Shown: positions 43,977-52,142 of the stretch, in pieces
Layout: every line of letters starts with the position of its first letter
How positions within the stretch are numbered: position 1 is the first letter of the stretch
From: Variimorphobacter saccharofermentans
Lineage (GTDB): Bacteria; Bacillota; Clostridia; Lachnospirales; Lachnospiraceae
Direction: 5' to 3'
DNA length: 64,000 bases
NCBI RefSeq assembly: GCF_014174405.1
Contig: NZ_JACEGA010000001.1
Coordinates: forward strand, 432,001-496,000
Position numbers and translations under genes: made by a program
Notes under the pieces: model-generated
The model's input: the letters and a program-made list of their open reading frames with translations, nothing else
What the model was told of the DNA's origin: nothing
Database searches by the model: none

Positions 43977-45674
43977 ATGAGTAGCAGGAATGGTGGAAAA
44001 GAAAGAAAGAATGTCTTATACCTTACGTTACTATTAACAATGGTAAGTGTATTCTTTAGTAATGTAACAAAGGCTTCAGCAGCATCGATTCAGCCTGATA
44101 ATGGGGCTTCTTTCGAGACGGTTATTTCGGAAGCAATCCAGCCAACGAACGAAACGGTAACACTATCTCCAACAGTATCTCCGGAACCCACACTAACACC
44201 GGACAAAGAGGTGGAACCAACACCTACAGCAGCCTTGGAGCCCACATTATCGCCGGACGAAGCAGTGACACCGACTCCTGCAGGAGCTCCGGAGCCTACG
44301 CTACCACCGGATGGAACAGTAACACCGACACCTTCAGACGATACGACACCAAGCATTACGCCATCACCGACTCCGGTTCCCTATCGTTCCAGAACACTTC
44401 CACTTATGGCAGAGTACGATTATATAGGAAAGAGTGTAACCGGAATTACGAACAAGAAGGAGTCAGTAAAGGCTCTAAATAAAAAGGTCAAAAAGTATGG
44501 GACTCTATACGGTACCGGAATGCCACTGGCGGAATATAAAAGTGCTACGGGATATCATTGGGTTGATATGACCGAATATAATAAAGAACCTGTAACAATC
44601 AACGTAGATATTACTAAAACGATGGACTATGATACATACGTGAATATATTAAAGAAGCTTTCCAGATATGAAGGTGTATTTCTCTATAAAATTGGTAAAT
44701 CCACAGAGGGTAGGGATCTCTATTCAATTGAAATCGATATGGAGTCCACAAGTAAGAAAAAAGTATTTATGCTGACTGGTCAGGTTCATGCAAGAGAATT
44801 TGCAGGGGGAACTTATATTGTAAAGCAATTTGTTGATCTTGTGCAGAAGGCTCAGACAGATGAGAAAACAATGGAGCTTCTAAAAAATAATAAATTTGTT
44901 GCTGTTCCGATTATTAATGTAGACGGAAGGGAAGCATTGATTAAGTCTCCAAGCAAATGGACTACACAAGGAAAGCAGCTTTGGAAGGCTTATACGAATG
45001 GCACCGATGGCAATAGGAATTTTCCGGGCTTACAATGGGGACAGGTGGCCAATGGAAAGAAGATGATATCCAGTATTTCAAAAAAACCGGCATATGCTAA
45101 TTACGTCGGAGATTATGCAGGTTCTAACAGCGAAACAAAGGCCATGATGAAATGGATATATCATTATACAATTGCGGAGCAGGCAGATTTTTATCTGGAT
45201 ATGCATCAGCAGGGCTCCATTATATATGCCGGCAAGACCTGGCAGACCAAAAAGCAGGAGCAGCGATGTCAGGTTCTTCGTACCGGCGTACTGAATGTAA
45301 TCAATAAAGGAAGTAGTAAAAGAAAATATGGCAGAGTATACGAAAGCTCGTTATATGGGATACGGGGAGAGGGTAGCAGTCTGACGGATTATGCTGTATC
45401 GCTGGCTGTAGGAGCGAAATTCTCACCGGCCTACGGGTTCTCAGTATTTACGGATGGTAAAAAAGAATATCCTTTACTTCAGGTGAAGGATTTGGATAAA
45501 AAGACAGTTCAGGTGAAGGAAGCAAATAAGAACTTCGCTGCCATTACAGTAGAGATTGGTTATGGAACAAGCTATCTTGGTAATTCCGCTTCTACCAGAA
45601 AGCTACTTGCAAAGGAATACTATAATTATTATTTTGATCAGCTGCTCGAAGCACTACCCAGTATTGCTAAATAA
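43977..45674 (+). CDS. Secreted M14 family zinc carboxypeptidase with Pro/Thr-rich spacer
   Basis: About 565 residues. ATG at 43977 is chosen because AAAAGGGG at 43962 is well spaced; the ATG at 43959 would place that site inside the gene. Signal peptide ends near KASAAS. Then comes a spacer (about 60-140) of repeated PTLTPD/VEPTPT-type units. The M14 domain has the zinc motif LTGQVHARE (HxxE), the third zinc His in YLDMHQQGS and the catalytic Glu in ITVEIGYGTSY, with DGNRNFPG substrate-site residues. It probably trims peptides or cell-wall stem peptides outside the cell. The PT spacer resembles that of the amidase at 23902. Monocistronic, with a terminator after it. Confidence 0.9.
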   Translation: MSSRNGGKERKNVLYLTLLLTMVSVFFSNVTKASAASIQPDNGASFETVISEAIQPTNETVTLSPTVSPEPTLTPDKEVEPTPTAALEPTLSPDEAVTPTPAGAPEPTLPPDGTVTPTPSDDTTPSITPSPTPVPYRSRTLPLMAEYDYIGKSVTGITNKKESVKALNKKVKKYGTLYGTGMPLAEYKSATGYHWVDMTEYNKEPVTINVDITKTMDYDTYVNILKKLSRYEGVFLYKIGKSTEGRDLYSIEIDMESTSKKKVFMLTGQVHAREFAGGTYIVKQFVDLVQKAQTDEKTMELLKNNKFVAVPIINVDGREALIKSPSKWTTQGKQLWKAYTNGTDGNRNFPGLQWGQVANGKKMISSISKKPAYANYVGDYAGSNSETKAMMKWIYHYTIAEQADFYLDMHQQGSIIYAGKTWQTKKQEQRCQVLRTGVLNVINKGSSKRKYGRVYESSLYGIRGEGSSLTDYAVSLAVGAKFSPAYGFSVFTDGKKEYPLLQVKDLDKKTVQVKEANKNFAAITVEIGYGTSYLGNSASTRKLLAKEYYNYYFDQLLEALPSIAK

Positions 45675-45705
45675 TATTAATATAAGTAAATACCATTACA
45701 ATAGT

Positions 45706-45772
45706 AGAGTTAATAAGCATGACCTCTTATGATATATTATCAAGGGAATCGTTGCTTATTAACTCTATTTTT
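45706..45772 (+). terminator. Terminator after the M14 peptidase gene
   Basis: AGAGTTAATAAGCA (45706-45719) pairs perfectly with TGCTTATTAACTCT (45753-45766), followed by ATTTTTC. Confidence 0.9.
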
Positions 45773-45902
45773 CGTATATATTGGGACAAAAGTATTAATA
45801 ATGTTACATAAGAGAAACATAAAGGGTTTGCCACAAATGTAAATATTTGTTAAACTATAACTGAATCATTATGGAGTAGCAAAATGATTGAGGTGATAAA
45901 GT

Positions 45903-46679
45903 ATGAGAATTAAGTATAGAAAAGCCATATTATTATGTATCATGAGTACCTTTGGTATAGGAATTTTCCTGTTGTTACTGTATCCGGACCTTATCAGCAA
46001 AAAAAAGAGTGAAAGTTTAGAAACATCTATTGATAAAGACATCGTTGTAGTAGATAATAATACTACTGAGAATACCAATGCAGAGAATCAGAGCACCATT
46101 ATGAATACTTCAGAGGCAGGGATTGCAGAACCAACCGTTACACCGGCCATAACCCATCCGGTCTATGAACTGAAGGAGGGAGGCTATCCGGAGATAGAAG
46201 AACTTATACAGAAATACTACCAGGCGAAGGTAAGTTGTGATAAAGAAAAGATGAAAAAGATATTAAGCAACCCGGATACAGCACCTACACTGGAGCAGAT
46301 GAAAGCGGATGTGCATTTTGTAGAGGAGTACCAGAATATCAAATGCTATACGAAGAAAGGGTATGAAGAGAATAGCTACATTGTATATGTGTATCACGAA
46401 ATTAAATATGTGAACATCTCAACAGCTGCACCGGCCACGGATAATTTCTATGTCATTACCGATTCAAAGGGAGAATTAAAGATCTATTCGGACCCATATA
46501 GTGAGGAACTGGAAGAGTATTATTACGCCAGACGCCAGGATGAGGATGTGCAGGAACTGATACGGTTAACCAATAAAAAAAGCAAAGAGGCGAAAAAGAA
46601 GGATAAGCTGCTTGATACATTCTGGACCAACTTGGAGAAAATGGCGTCGGAAGAAGAGAAGTCGGATAATTCTGATTAG
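45903..46679 (+). CDS. Hypothetical exported or membrane-anchored protein
   Basis: 258 residues. One N-terminal hydrophobic helix (AILLCIMSTFGIGIFLLLLY), then a low-complexity Thr/Asn-rich stretch (about 50-80). A folded alpha/beta domain (about 95-200) begins EELIQKYYQAKVSCDKEKMK and contains FVEEYQNIKCYTKKGYEEN and FYVITDSKGELKIYSD. This looks like an NTF2-like/SnoaL-type extracytoplasmic domain common in clostridial unknowns. The charged C-terminus is Lys/Glu rich. Starts with AGGTGATAAAGTATG. It precedes the kinase gene by 80 bases. No function assigned. Confidence 0.7.
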   Translation: MRIKYRKAILLCIMSTFGIGIFLLLLYPDLISKKKSESLETSIDKDIVVVDNNTTENTNAENQSTIMNTSEAGIAEPTVTPAITHPVYELKEGGYPEIEELIQKYYQAKVSCDKEKMKKILSNPDTAPTLEQMKADVHFVEEYQNIKCYTKKGYEENSYIVYVYHEIKYVNISTAAPATDNFYVITDSKGELKIYSDPYSEELEEYYYARRQDEDVQELIRLTNKKSKEAKKKDKLLDTFWTNLEKMASEEEKSDNSD

Positions 46680-46759
46680 GAAGCGGAGAAGTCAGAAGAA
46701 TACAGATAACGATTAACGCTTAGTGAGCAACAAATGAGGAGACAGAAAGGGAATATAAG

Positions 46760-47266
46760 ATGAAAAATATTGTATTGATTGGAATGCCGGGTGCTGGTAA
46801 AAGTACCATAGGAGTCATACTTGCCAAGGTAATCGGATATAACTTCATTGATTCAGATTTATTAATTCAGGAACGGGAAGGATGTCTGCTGAAAGACATT
46901 ATCGAACGGGATGGCCTTAATGGACTTATTGCCATTGAAAATAAGGTGAACAGCGAGATCAGTGCTCAACATAGCGTAATTGCTACAGGTGGAAGTGTAA
47001 TCTACGGAAAGGAAGCAATGGAGCATTTGAGAGAAATTGGAACAGTGGTATATATCAAATTAAGCTTTGAAACCATTAATAACCGGCTCGGTAATATCAA
47101 GCAAAGAGGAGTTGTTTTCCGGGAAGGACAGACGCTTCTCTCCCTTTATCAGGAGCGTTGTCCGTTATATGAACAATATGCTCATATTATCATTGACGGA
47201 GAAGGACTTGGTATAGAGGAAGTCATGGAAAAGATACGGGTAGAAACGCAAGAAAACTGGAGCTAA
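46760..47266 (+). CDS. Shikimate kinase-like P-loop kinase with altered substrate site
   Basis: 168 residues, the size of AroK/AroL. Walker A is GMPGAGKST and the Asp pair FIDSDLLIQE (Asp32/Asp34 type) is kept. Also kept is ERCPLYEQYA (the RxPLY Arg of the lid region). However, the position of the shikimate-binding Arg (Arg58 of Mycobacterium SK, normally GFR..E) reads GLIAIENKV, with no Arg. The glycine-rich shikimate loop, normally TGGG, is TGGS. So phosphate-donor parts are intact while the acceptor site has changed; a different small-molecule substrate is possible. It is not near other aro genes. The stop overlaps the convergent fRMsr gene by 4 bases. Confidence 0.8.
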   Translation: MKNIVLIGMPGAGKSTIGVILAKVIGYNFIDSDLLIQEREGCLLKDIIERDGLNGLIAIENKVNSEISAQHSVIATGGSVIYGKEAMEHLREIGTVVYIKLSFETINNRLGNIKQRGVVFREGQTLLSLYQERCPLYEQYAHIIIDGEGLGIEEVMEKIRVETQENWS

Positions 47267-47760
47267 AGCAGGCTCCAGTTACATCCTTGTTCCAATATTT
47301 GAACCAAAGCTTCCAGTTCATTTTTGTCTATGTCATTAAAACGGTCCGGTTCTGGACTGTCAATATCCAGGACGCCAACAATACGGCCCTCAGCATGGAG
47401 GGGAATTACGATTTCAGAACGGGAAGCATTATCACAGGCGATGTGACTGGGAAAGGCATGAACATCCGGTACCACCAAAGTCCGAGCTTCTTTTACAGCG
47501 GTACCACAGACACCCCTGCCAATGGGGATATGGATACAGGCAGGCTTACCTTGGAACGGGCCCAGTAAAAGTTCATCCTCATGAAGTAAATAGAAGCCTA
47601 CCCAGTTTATATTGTTCAATGCCAGATTGAGTAAAGCCGAGGCATTCGCTAAGTTAGGGATAGGGTAGGGTTCATTCTCAATTAAAGCTGTTAGCTGTTC
47701 TTTCAACAAACGATAACATTCGGATTGATCCTCCGAATACAGTGTTTGAATTTCGTGCAT
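47263..47760 (-). CDS. msrC: Free methionine-R-sulfoxide reductase (GAF domain, YebR/MsrC type)
   Basis: 165-residue GAF-fold enzyme that reduces free Met-R-sulfoxide for oxidative damage repair. Diagnostic sequence is NWVGFYLLHEDELLLGPFQG, then three conserved cysteines: ACIHIPIGRGVCG (two) and HIACDNASRSE (third), as in E. coli fRMsr. Ends with IVGVLDIDSPEPDRF. It is the distal gene of a possible minus-strand group with DUF3006 and the ComEC-like hydrolase, with 22 bases to the former. Full length. Confidence 0.93.
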   Translation of the reverse strand: MHEIQTLYSEDQSECYRLLKEQLTALIENEPYPIPNLANASALLNLALNNINWVGFYLLHEDELLLGPFQGKPACIHIPIGRGVCGTAVKEARTLVVPDVHAFPSHIACDNASRSEIVIPLHAEGRIVGVLDIDSPEPDRFNDIDKNELEALVQILEQGCNWSLL

Positions 47761-47782
47761 AAATCCTCCGGTATTTCGTCAT

Positions 47783-48001
47783 TTATTCAAATAGACGGTT
47801 CATCTTCTCTTTAAGGTTGCGTTTTCGCTTTTCTCTCTCTTCCGGTGCAATCTGATACATTCCGTTGATATCCTGAATAAGGACACTGCCTTCCTTACAG
47901 TGAAGAGGCAGCTTATATTTTGGAATGGATATAATCTTTTGATCCTCTTGCTCGCAGATGGCATAATTTCCTTCAAAACGGTCTATGATATATTTAGTCA
48001 T
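47783..48001 (-). CDS. DUF3006 family small protein
   Basis: 72 residues, starting MTKYIIDRFEGNYAICEQED and ending in a Lys/Arg-rich helix (PEEREKRKRNLKEKMNRLFE). DUF3006 proteins frequently sit beside secreted ComEC-like MBL hydrolases, exactly as here (81 bases downstream of that gene). A clear GAAGGAGGAC ribosome site precedes the ATG. Function unknown; the beta-barrel-like small domain may bind nucleic acid or the neighbour. Confidence 0.85.
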   Translation of the reverse strand: MTKYIIDRFEGNYAICEQEDQKIISIPKYKLPLHCKEGSVLIQDINGMYQIAPEEREKRKRNLKEKMNRLFE

Positions 48002-48082
48002 AGTCCTCCTTCTTTCATGGTAATTAACTCTGTTGCTTACTACATCATATTCAGGTAAGGACAGCTTAACTCATAATGGTAG

Positions 48083-48994
48083 TTATTTAATGTCCTCCTC
48101 TGTAATAAGATAGTTTTCTTTATTAACAGAAATATTCTTACCATCCGATGCAAAAATGATGGTACCTTGCTGGTCTGTTCGGTATACCTTGATCTCGCGT
48201 TCCATCATCTCCTTCATGGTCTCTGCATGTGGATGACCATAATCATTATCTTTTCCCAAAGAAATAACAGCATATGTGGGATCTACAGCATCCAGGAAGG
48301 GCTCGCTATTACTGTCAGAAGAACCATGGTGGGATAACTTTAGAACATCTGCTGACAAGTCATAATGATTTTTCAACATTTCCTGCTCCGATGCTTTTCC
48401 TGCATCACCTAATAGCAGGAAGGAAGTACTTCCGTAAGTAAGCTTAATCCCAATACTATAATCATTCATTTCCTCATACTCATCAGAATTCGGTGCAACG
48501 AAGGTAAAGGTTGCAGGACCAAAGGAATAGGCTTGCCCCATATCCGGCTTGGTAATATTAAGCTGATTATCTTCGATGGCATCTAATAAATTCTCAAAGG
48601 TTTTTGTGGTATGAGTTACGGACGGGAGAAAGAGTCGGTCTGTAGGATAACGATTTAGAACACCGTCAAGTCCTCCGATATGATCGCTATGGGGATGGGT
48701 TCCGATTACATAATCAAGACGTGAAATATGATTTGCCTCCAGGTAATCAATAACAACCCTTTCTGCATAGTTTTCTCCGGCGTCGACCAACATTGCATGA
48801 TTATCTGCTTCAATTAATATGGCATCTCCTTGCCCGACATCAATAAAGTGCACCTCAACAATACCGGTTCGTTCGGAGCTGCTATAGGTGTCCTTATCTG
48901 ATTTAGAATTGTTGTAATAAATGAGAATTACGAGCACAGTCAGTAGAATTAAACCGCCGACACGGCTCAAGATCTGCTTTTTTTTCGTGTTCAT
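48083..48994 (-). CDS. ComEC/Rec2-like MBL-fold hydrolase, membrane-anchored
   Basis: 303 residues with an N-terminal membrane helix (VGGLILLTVLVILIYYN) and an outward metallo-beta-lactamase domain. Metal-binding signature GTHPHSDHIGGLDG (HxHxDH) is intact, with further ligands in LLGDAGKASEQEM and LKLSHHGSSDSN. This matches the C-terminal hydrolase part of ComEC, the DNA-uptake channel, but without its channel helices, so it is not a competence protein by itself. It may be a phosphodiesterase or a nuclease at the cell surface. Followed by DUF3006 and fRMsr genes on the same strand. Confidence 0.9.
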   Translation of the reverse strand: MNTKKKQILSRVGGLILLTVLVILIYYNNSKSDKDTYSSSERTGIVEVHFIDVGQGDAILIEADNHAMLVDAGENYAERVVIDYLEANHISRLDYVIGTHPHSDHIGGLDGVLNRYPTDRLFLPSVTHTTKTFENLLDAIEDNQLNITKPDMGQAYSFGPATFTFVAPNSDEYEEMNDYSIGIKLTYGSTSFLLLGDAGKASEQEMLKNHYDLSADVLKLSHHGSSDSNSEPFLDAVDPTYAVISLGKDNDYGHPHAETMKEMMEREIKVYRTDQQGTIIFASDGKNISVNKENYLITEEDIK

Positions 48995-49164
48995 ATAAAC
49001 CCTCTCCTTATATTAATTATATCGGGAAATTGCTCATTTTACAATGGACTTTATTATCTCATGGCATGTATAATTTCAAAAAGATTTCCTATTCATTCTT
49101 TCCATACTACATAATCATGATCGGATTATGTATAATAAGAAAAAGAGCAATAGGAGGAGCTGTT

Positions 49165-49713
49165 ATGAGATTATTTGTAGCGGTTACATTTACGGAGTCT
49201 ATTAAGACGGCAGTATATGAGGTGGAAGAAAGACTACGGCAGTATTGTAACGGAGGTACCTTTACGAATAGAGAGAATCTGCATCTGACGGTTGTCTTTA
49301 TCGGTGAGACGAATCGCATTGAGGAAGTGAAACAGGCAATGAATGGTGCAGTATCAAAAATTGCAGCAGAACCATTTCTGATTACGATAAATGGTCTTGG
49401 GAAGTTTCGACGAAATGAAGGTGATATTTACTGGATGGGGATCGAGAAGCAGGAGGTGTTGTGGAAGCTGCAGAAGGCACTGGTAAAGGAACTGAAGGAA
49501 GCAGGCTTTTATGACATTGATGATAGAGAGTACAAACCCCATTTGACCTTAGGTAGAAGAGTCCGGGTAAAAAATGATTTTCATGAGAAAGAGTTTGCCA
49601 AGGATATCCCTTCGTTGAAAATGGAGGTAGGTAAGATCAGCCTGATGAAATCCGAGCGTGTTAATGGTAAGTTGGTTTATACCGAAATCTATCATACGAT
49701 AATCCATTGTTGA
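49165..49713 (+). CDS. thpR: RNA 2',3'-cyclic phosphodiesterase (ThpR/LigT)
   Basis: 182 residues of the 2H phosphoesterase family, opening RNA 2',3'-cyclic phosphates. Both HxTx motifs are present: HLTVVFIG near 41 and HLTLGRR near 128. ATG at 49165 follows TAGGAGGAGC, so the much longer upstream frame from 49030 is not used. The first residues MRLFVAVTFTESIKTAV are typical of the family. Forms a loose group with the YaiI/YqxD-type gene 97 bases downstream. Confidence 0.93.
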   Translation: MRLFVAVTFTESIKTAVYEVEERLRQYCNGGTFTNRENLHLTVVFIGETNRIEEVKQAMNGAVSKIAAEPFLITINGLGKFRRNEGDIYWMGIEKQEVLWKLQKALVKELKEAGFYDIDDREYKPHLTLGRRVRVKNDFHEKEFAKDIPSLKMEVGKISLMKSERVNGKLVYTEIYHTIIHC

Positions 49714-49810
49714 GGCTATGGATTTGTGTTAAGATGAAGGTAACCCAATACTAGGAGTGAATAGTGTGTAAATCAAGATTTTTACATGCTGTCAACAGAA
49801 TGGAGATAAT

Positions 49811-50260
49811 ATGAAGGTATTAGTGGATGCCGATGCTTGTCCGGTTAAGGATATCATTGAAGAGATTGCAAGCAAATGGGGATTACCTGTGATTATGCTG
49901 GCGGATACCAGTCATATACTGTCATCGGAATACAGTGAGGTAGTGCTTGTGAGTAAAGCGCCGGATGCTGTGGATTTTGCACTGATTAACCGAACCTCCT
50001 GTGGAGATATTGTGGTGACACAGGATTATGGAGTAGCTGCCATGGCGTTAGCAAAAGGAGCCAAAGCCATACATCCGGGTGGAAAGATATATACCGATGA
50101 TAATATTGATATTATGCTTATGGAGAGAGATATAGCGAAGAAATGTAGGAAGGCGGGAGAGAGAATCGGGGGACATACAAAGAAGCGTACAGCCGAAGAT
50201 AATGCCCGGTTTGCTACAGTATTCGAACAAATCTGCCGCAATTCCCTGGAGGGGAAATAA
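49811..50260 (+). CDS. YaiI/YqxD family protein (DUF188, PIN-like fold)
   Basis: 149 residues with the family signature VLVDADACPVKDII at the N-terminus, DIVVTQDYGVAAMALAKGA in the centre and the C-terminal GHTKKRTAEDNARF. The Asp residues of the first motif and of TQDYG are arranged as in PIN-type nucleases, but activity is not established for this family. Full length, cytoplasmic. Confidence 0.93.
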   Translation: MKVLVDADACPVKDIIEEIASKWGLPVIMLADTSHILSSEYSEVVLVSKAPDAVDFALINRTSCGDIVVTQDYGVAAMALAKGAKAIHPGGKIYTDDNIDIMLMERDIAKKCRKAGERIGGHTKKRTAEDNARFATVFEQICRNSLEGK

Positions 50261-50384
50261 GCTTATCTCATTAATAATAGAAGGACAAATGATTATTATT
50301 TATATTATGGAAATAAATGTAAAATCATTATACTGAGGAATTAATTATACATACTACATGAGTAGAGTACGGAAAAGGAGCACT

Positions 50385-52142
50385 ATGTTACGATTGGCAA
50401 GATATTTAAAGCATTATAAGAAAGAAGTAATACTTGGACCGTTCTTTAAATTACTGGAAGCGATCTTCGAATTAATTGTACCACTGGTTATGGCATCAAT
50501 TATTGATACTGGTATCCGTGGAGGAGACCGGGTATATGTACTGCAACGAGGAGGTATCCTGCTTTTACTTGGCACATCAGGGCTGATTTTTGCATTAATC
50601 TGTCAATACAGTGCATCGAAGGCATCTCAGGGGTTTGGAACAATGGTTAGAAATGATTTATTTTCCCATATTAATTCCCTGTCCCATGGCGAACTTGATG
50701 GCTTTGGTACGAATTTTCTTATTACCGTTATTACTAACGATGTGAATCAGATGCAGCTGGCAGTGGCAATGCTGATCCGGCTTGTGGTAAGAGCCCCTTT
50801 TCTGGTAGTTGGTGCGATTATTATGGCAATGCTGCTGGATCTTAAGCTGTCCATTGTTTTTCTTGTGGTCGCCCCCCTGGTTTCCTTTATTCTGTATTGG
50901 GTTATGAAGAAATCCGTCCCCTTTTATAAGGTAAGACAAAAGGTACTCGATAGGATATCCATGATTACCAGGGAGAATTTAACCGGAGCAAGAGTAATCC
51001 GTGCTTTTTCTACCCAGGATAAGGAGGAAAAGCGCTTTGAAGATACGAATGAAGAGGCTGCTCAGATTGCCATTCGAGTGGGAAAGCTGTCGGCTATTTT
51101 AAATCCGGCCACCTTTACTATAATGAATATGGCTATCATAGCCATAATCTGGTTTGGAGGAATACAAGTGGATACCGGCCACCTGACACAGGGTGAAGTC
51201 ATAGCCTTTGTTAATTACATGACTCAGATATCACTGGCATTGGTGGTGGTAGCCAATCTGGTAGTGATCTTTACGAAGGCAGGAGCCTCTGCTACCCGAA
51301 TTAATCAGGTATTTGATACAAAACCTCATATGCAGGAGGGTAAAGTTACGATAGAGGATCTGGAACAGGAAAAGGGGGATGGTATAAGCCAGAAGCCAAT
51401 TATTTCTCTTAGAGAGATATACTTTGCATATCCGGATTCTGAGGAGTATGCACTTGAGAATATAACATTTGATGTGATGCCCGGAGAAACCATCGGAATT
51501 ATCGGTGGTACCGGCTCAGGTAAGTCCACCCTGGTTAATCTATTACCAAGGCTTTATGATGCGACAAAGGGTGAGCTTCTTATAAATGGATTGGATATCA
51601 AGGAATATTCCTATGATACGTTACGCAGGCAATTTGGCATTGCACCGCAGAAGACAGTGTTATTCTCAGGAAGTATTCGGGACAATCTGCGTATGGCTAA
51701 GGAAGATGCCACCGATGAGGAGATCAGGAGAGCAATACGAATTTCCCAGTCAGAAGAATTCGTAGAGACCCTTTCGAAAGGCTATGATAGTGAGATTTCT
51801 CAGGGGGGAAAGAACCTCTCCGGTGGGCAGCGGCAGAGATTAACCATAGCAAGAGCACTTATCCGTAATCCCAAGATATTGATTCTGGATGATAGCGCAA
51901 GCGCGCTGGATTATAGCACGGAGGCGAAACTTCGTAAGGCTCTATACACGGAATGCGGTGGTATGACCATCATTATGGTCTCCCAGAGAGCAGGAAGTAT
52001 CCGGCATGCAGATAAAATTATAGTCATGGATGACGGAAAGATTGCCGGAATTGGAACTCATAATCAGCTAATAAAAAGCTGTGAGGTATATCGTGAAATC
52101 TGTCACTCCCAACCAGGTATGGAGGAGGTGACGGAAGCATGA
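50385..52142 (+). CDS. ABC exporter half-transporter, subunit with degenerate ATP site
   Basis: 585 residues: six-helix transmembrane domain (about 1-310) and an ATPase domain. Start ATG at 50385 has AAAAGGAG well spaced, so the ATG at 50358 is rejected. Walker A GGTGSGKST and signature LSGGQRQR are normal. The Walker B end reads LILDDSASALD, where Asp replaces the catalytic Glu, and the H-loop position reads MVSQRAGSI, with Gln in place of His. These are the marks of the non-hydrolysing site in heterodimeric exporters such as BmrCD, LmrCD and TM287/288. The next gene (ATGA overlap) encodes the partner. Exports drugs, lipids or peptides; substrate unknown. Confidence 0.93.
   Translation: MLRLARYLKHYKKEVILGPFFKLLEAIFELIVPLVMASIIDTGIRGGDRVYVLQRGGILLLLGTSGLIFALICQYSASKASQGFGTMVRNDLFSHINSLSHGELDGFGTNFLITVITNDVNQMQLAVAMLIRLVVRAPFLVVGAIIMAMLLDLKLSIVFLVVAPLVSFILYWVMKKSVPFYKVRQKVLDRISMITRENLTGARVIRAFSTQDKEEKRFEDTNEEAAQIAIRVGKLSAILNPATFTIMNMAIIAIIWFGGIQVDTGHLTQGEVIAFVNYMTQISLALVVVANLVVIFTKAGASATRINQVFDTKPHMQEGKVTIEDLEQEKGDGISQKPIISLREIYFAYPDSEEYALENITFDVMPGETIGIIGGTGSGKSTLVNLLPRLYDATKGELLINGLDIKEYSYDTLRRQFGIAPQKTVLFSGSIRDNLRMAKEDATDEEIRRAIRISQSEEFVETLSKGYDSEISQGGKNLSGGQRQRLTIARALIRNPKILILDDSASALDYSTEAKLRKALYTECGGMTIIMVSQRAGSIRHADKIIVMDDGKIAGIGTHNQLIKSCEVYREICHSQPGMEEVTEA

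Noticed and set aside
44090..44356. Minus-strand Gly/Val/Ser-rich frame
   Set aside because: Antisense shadow of the PT spacer in the M14 peptidase gene.
49030..49164. 45-residue N-terminal extension of ThpR
   Set aside because: TAGGAGGAGC directly before the ATG at 49165 and the family-typical start MRLFVAV decide against it.
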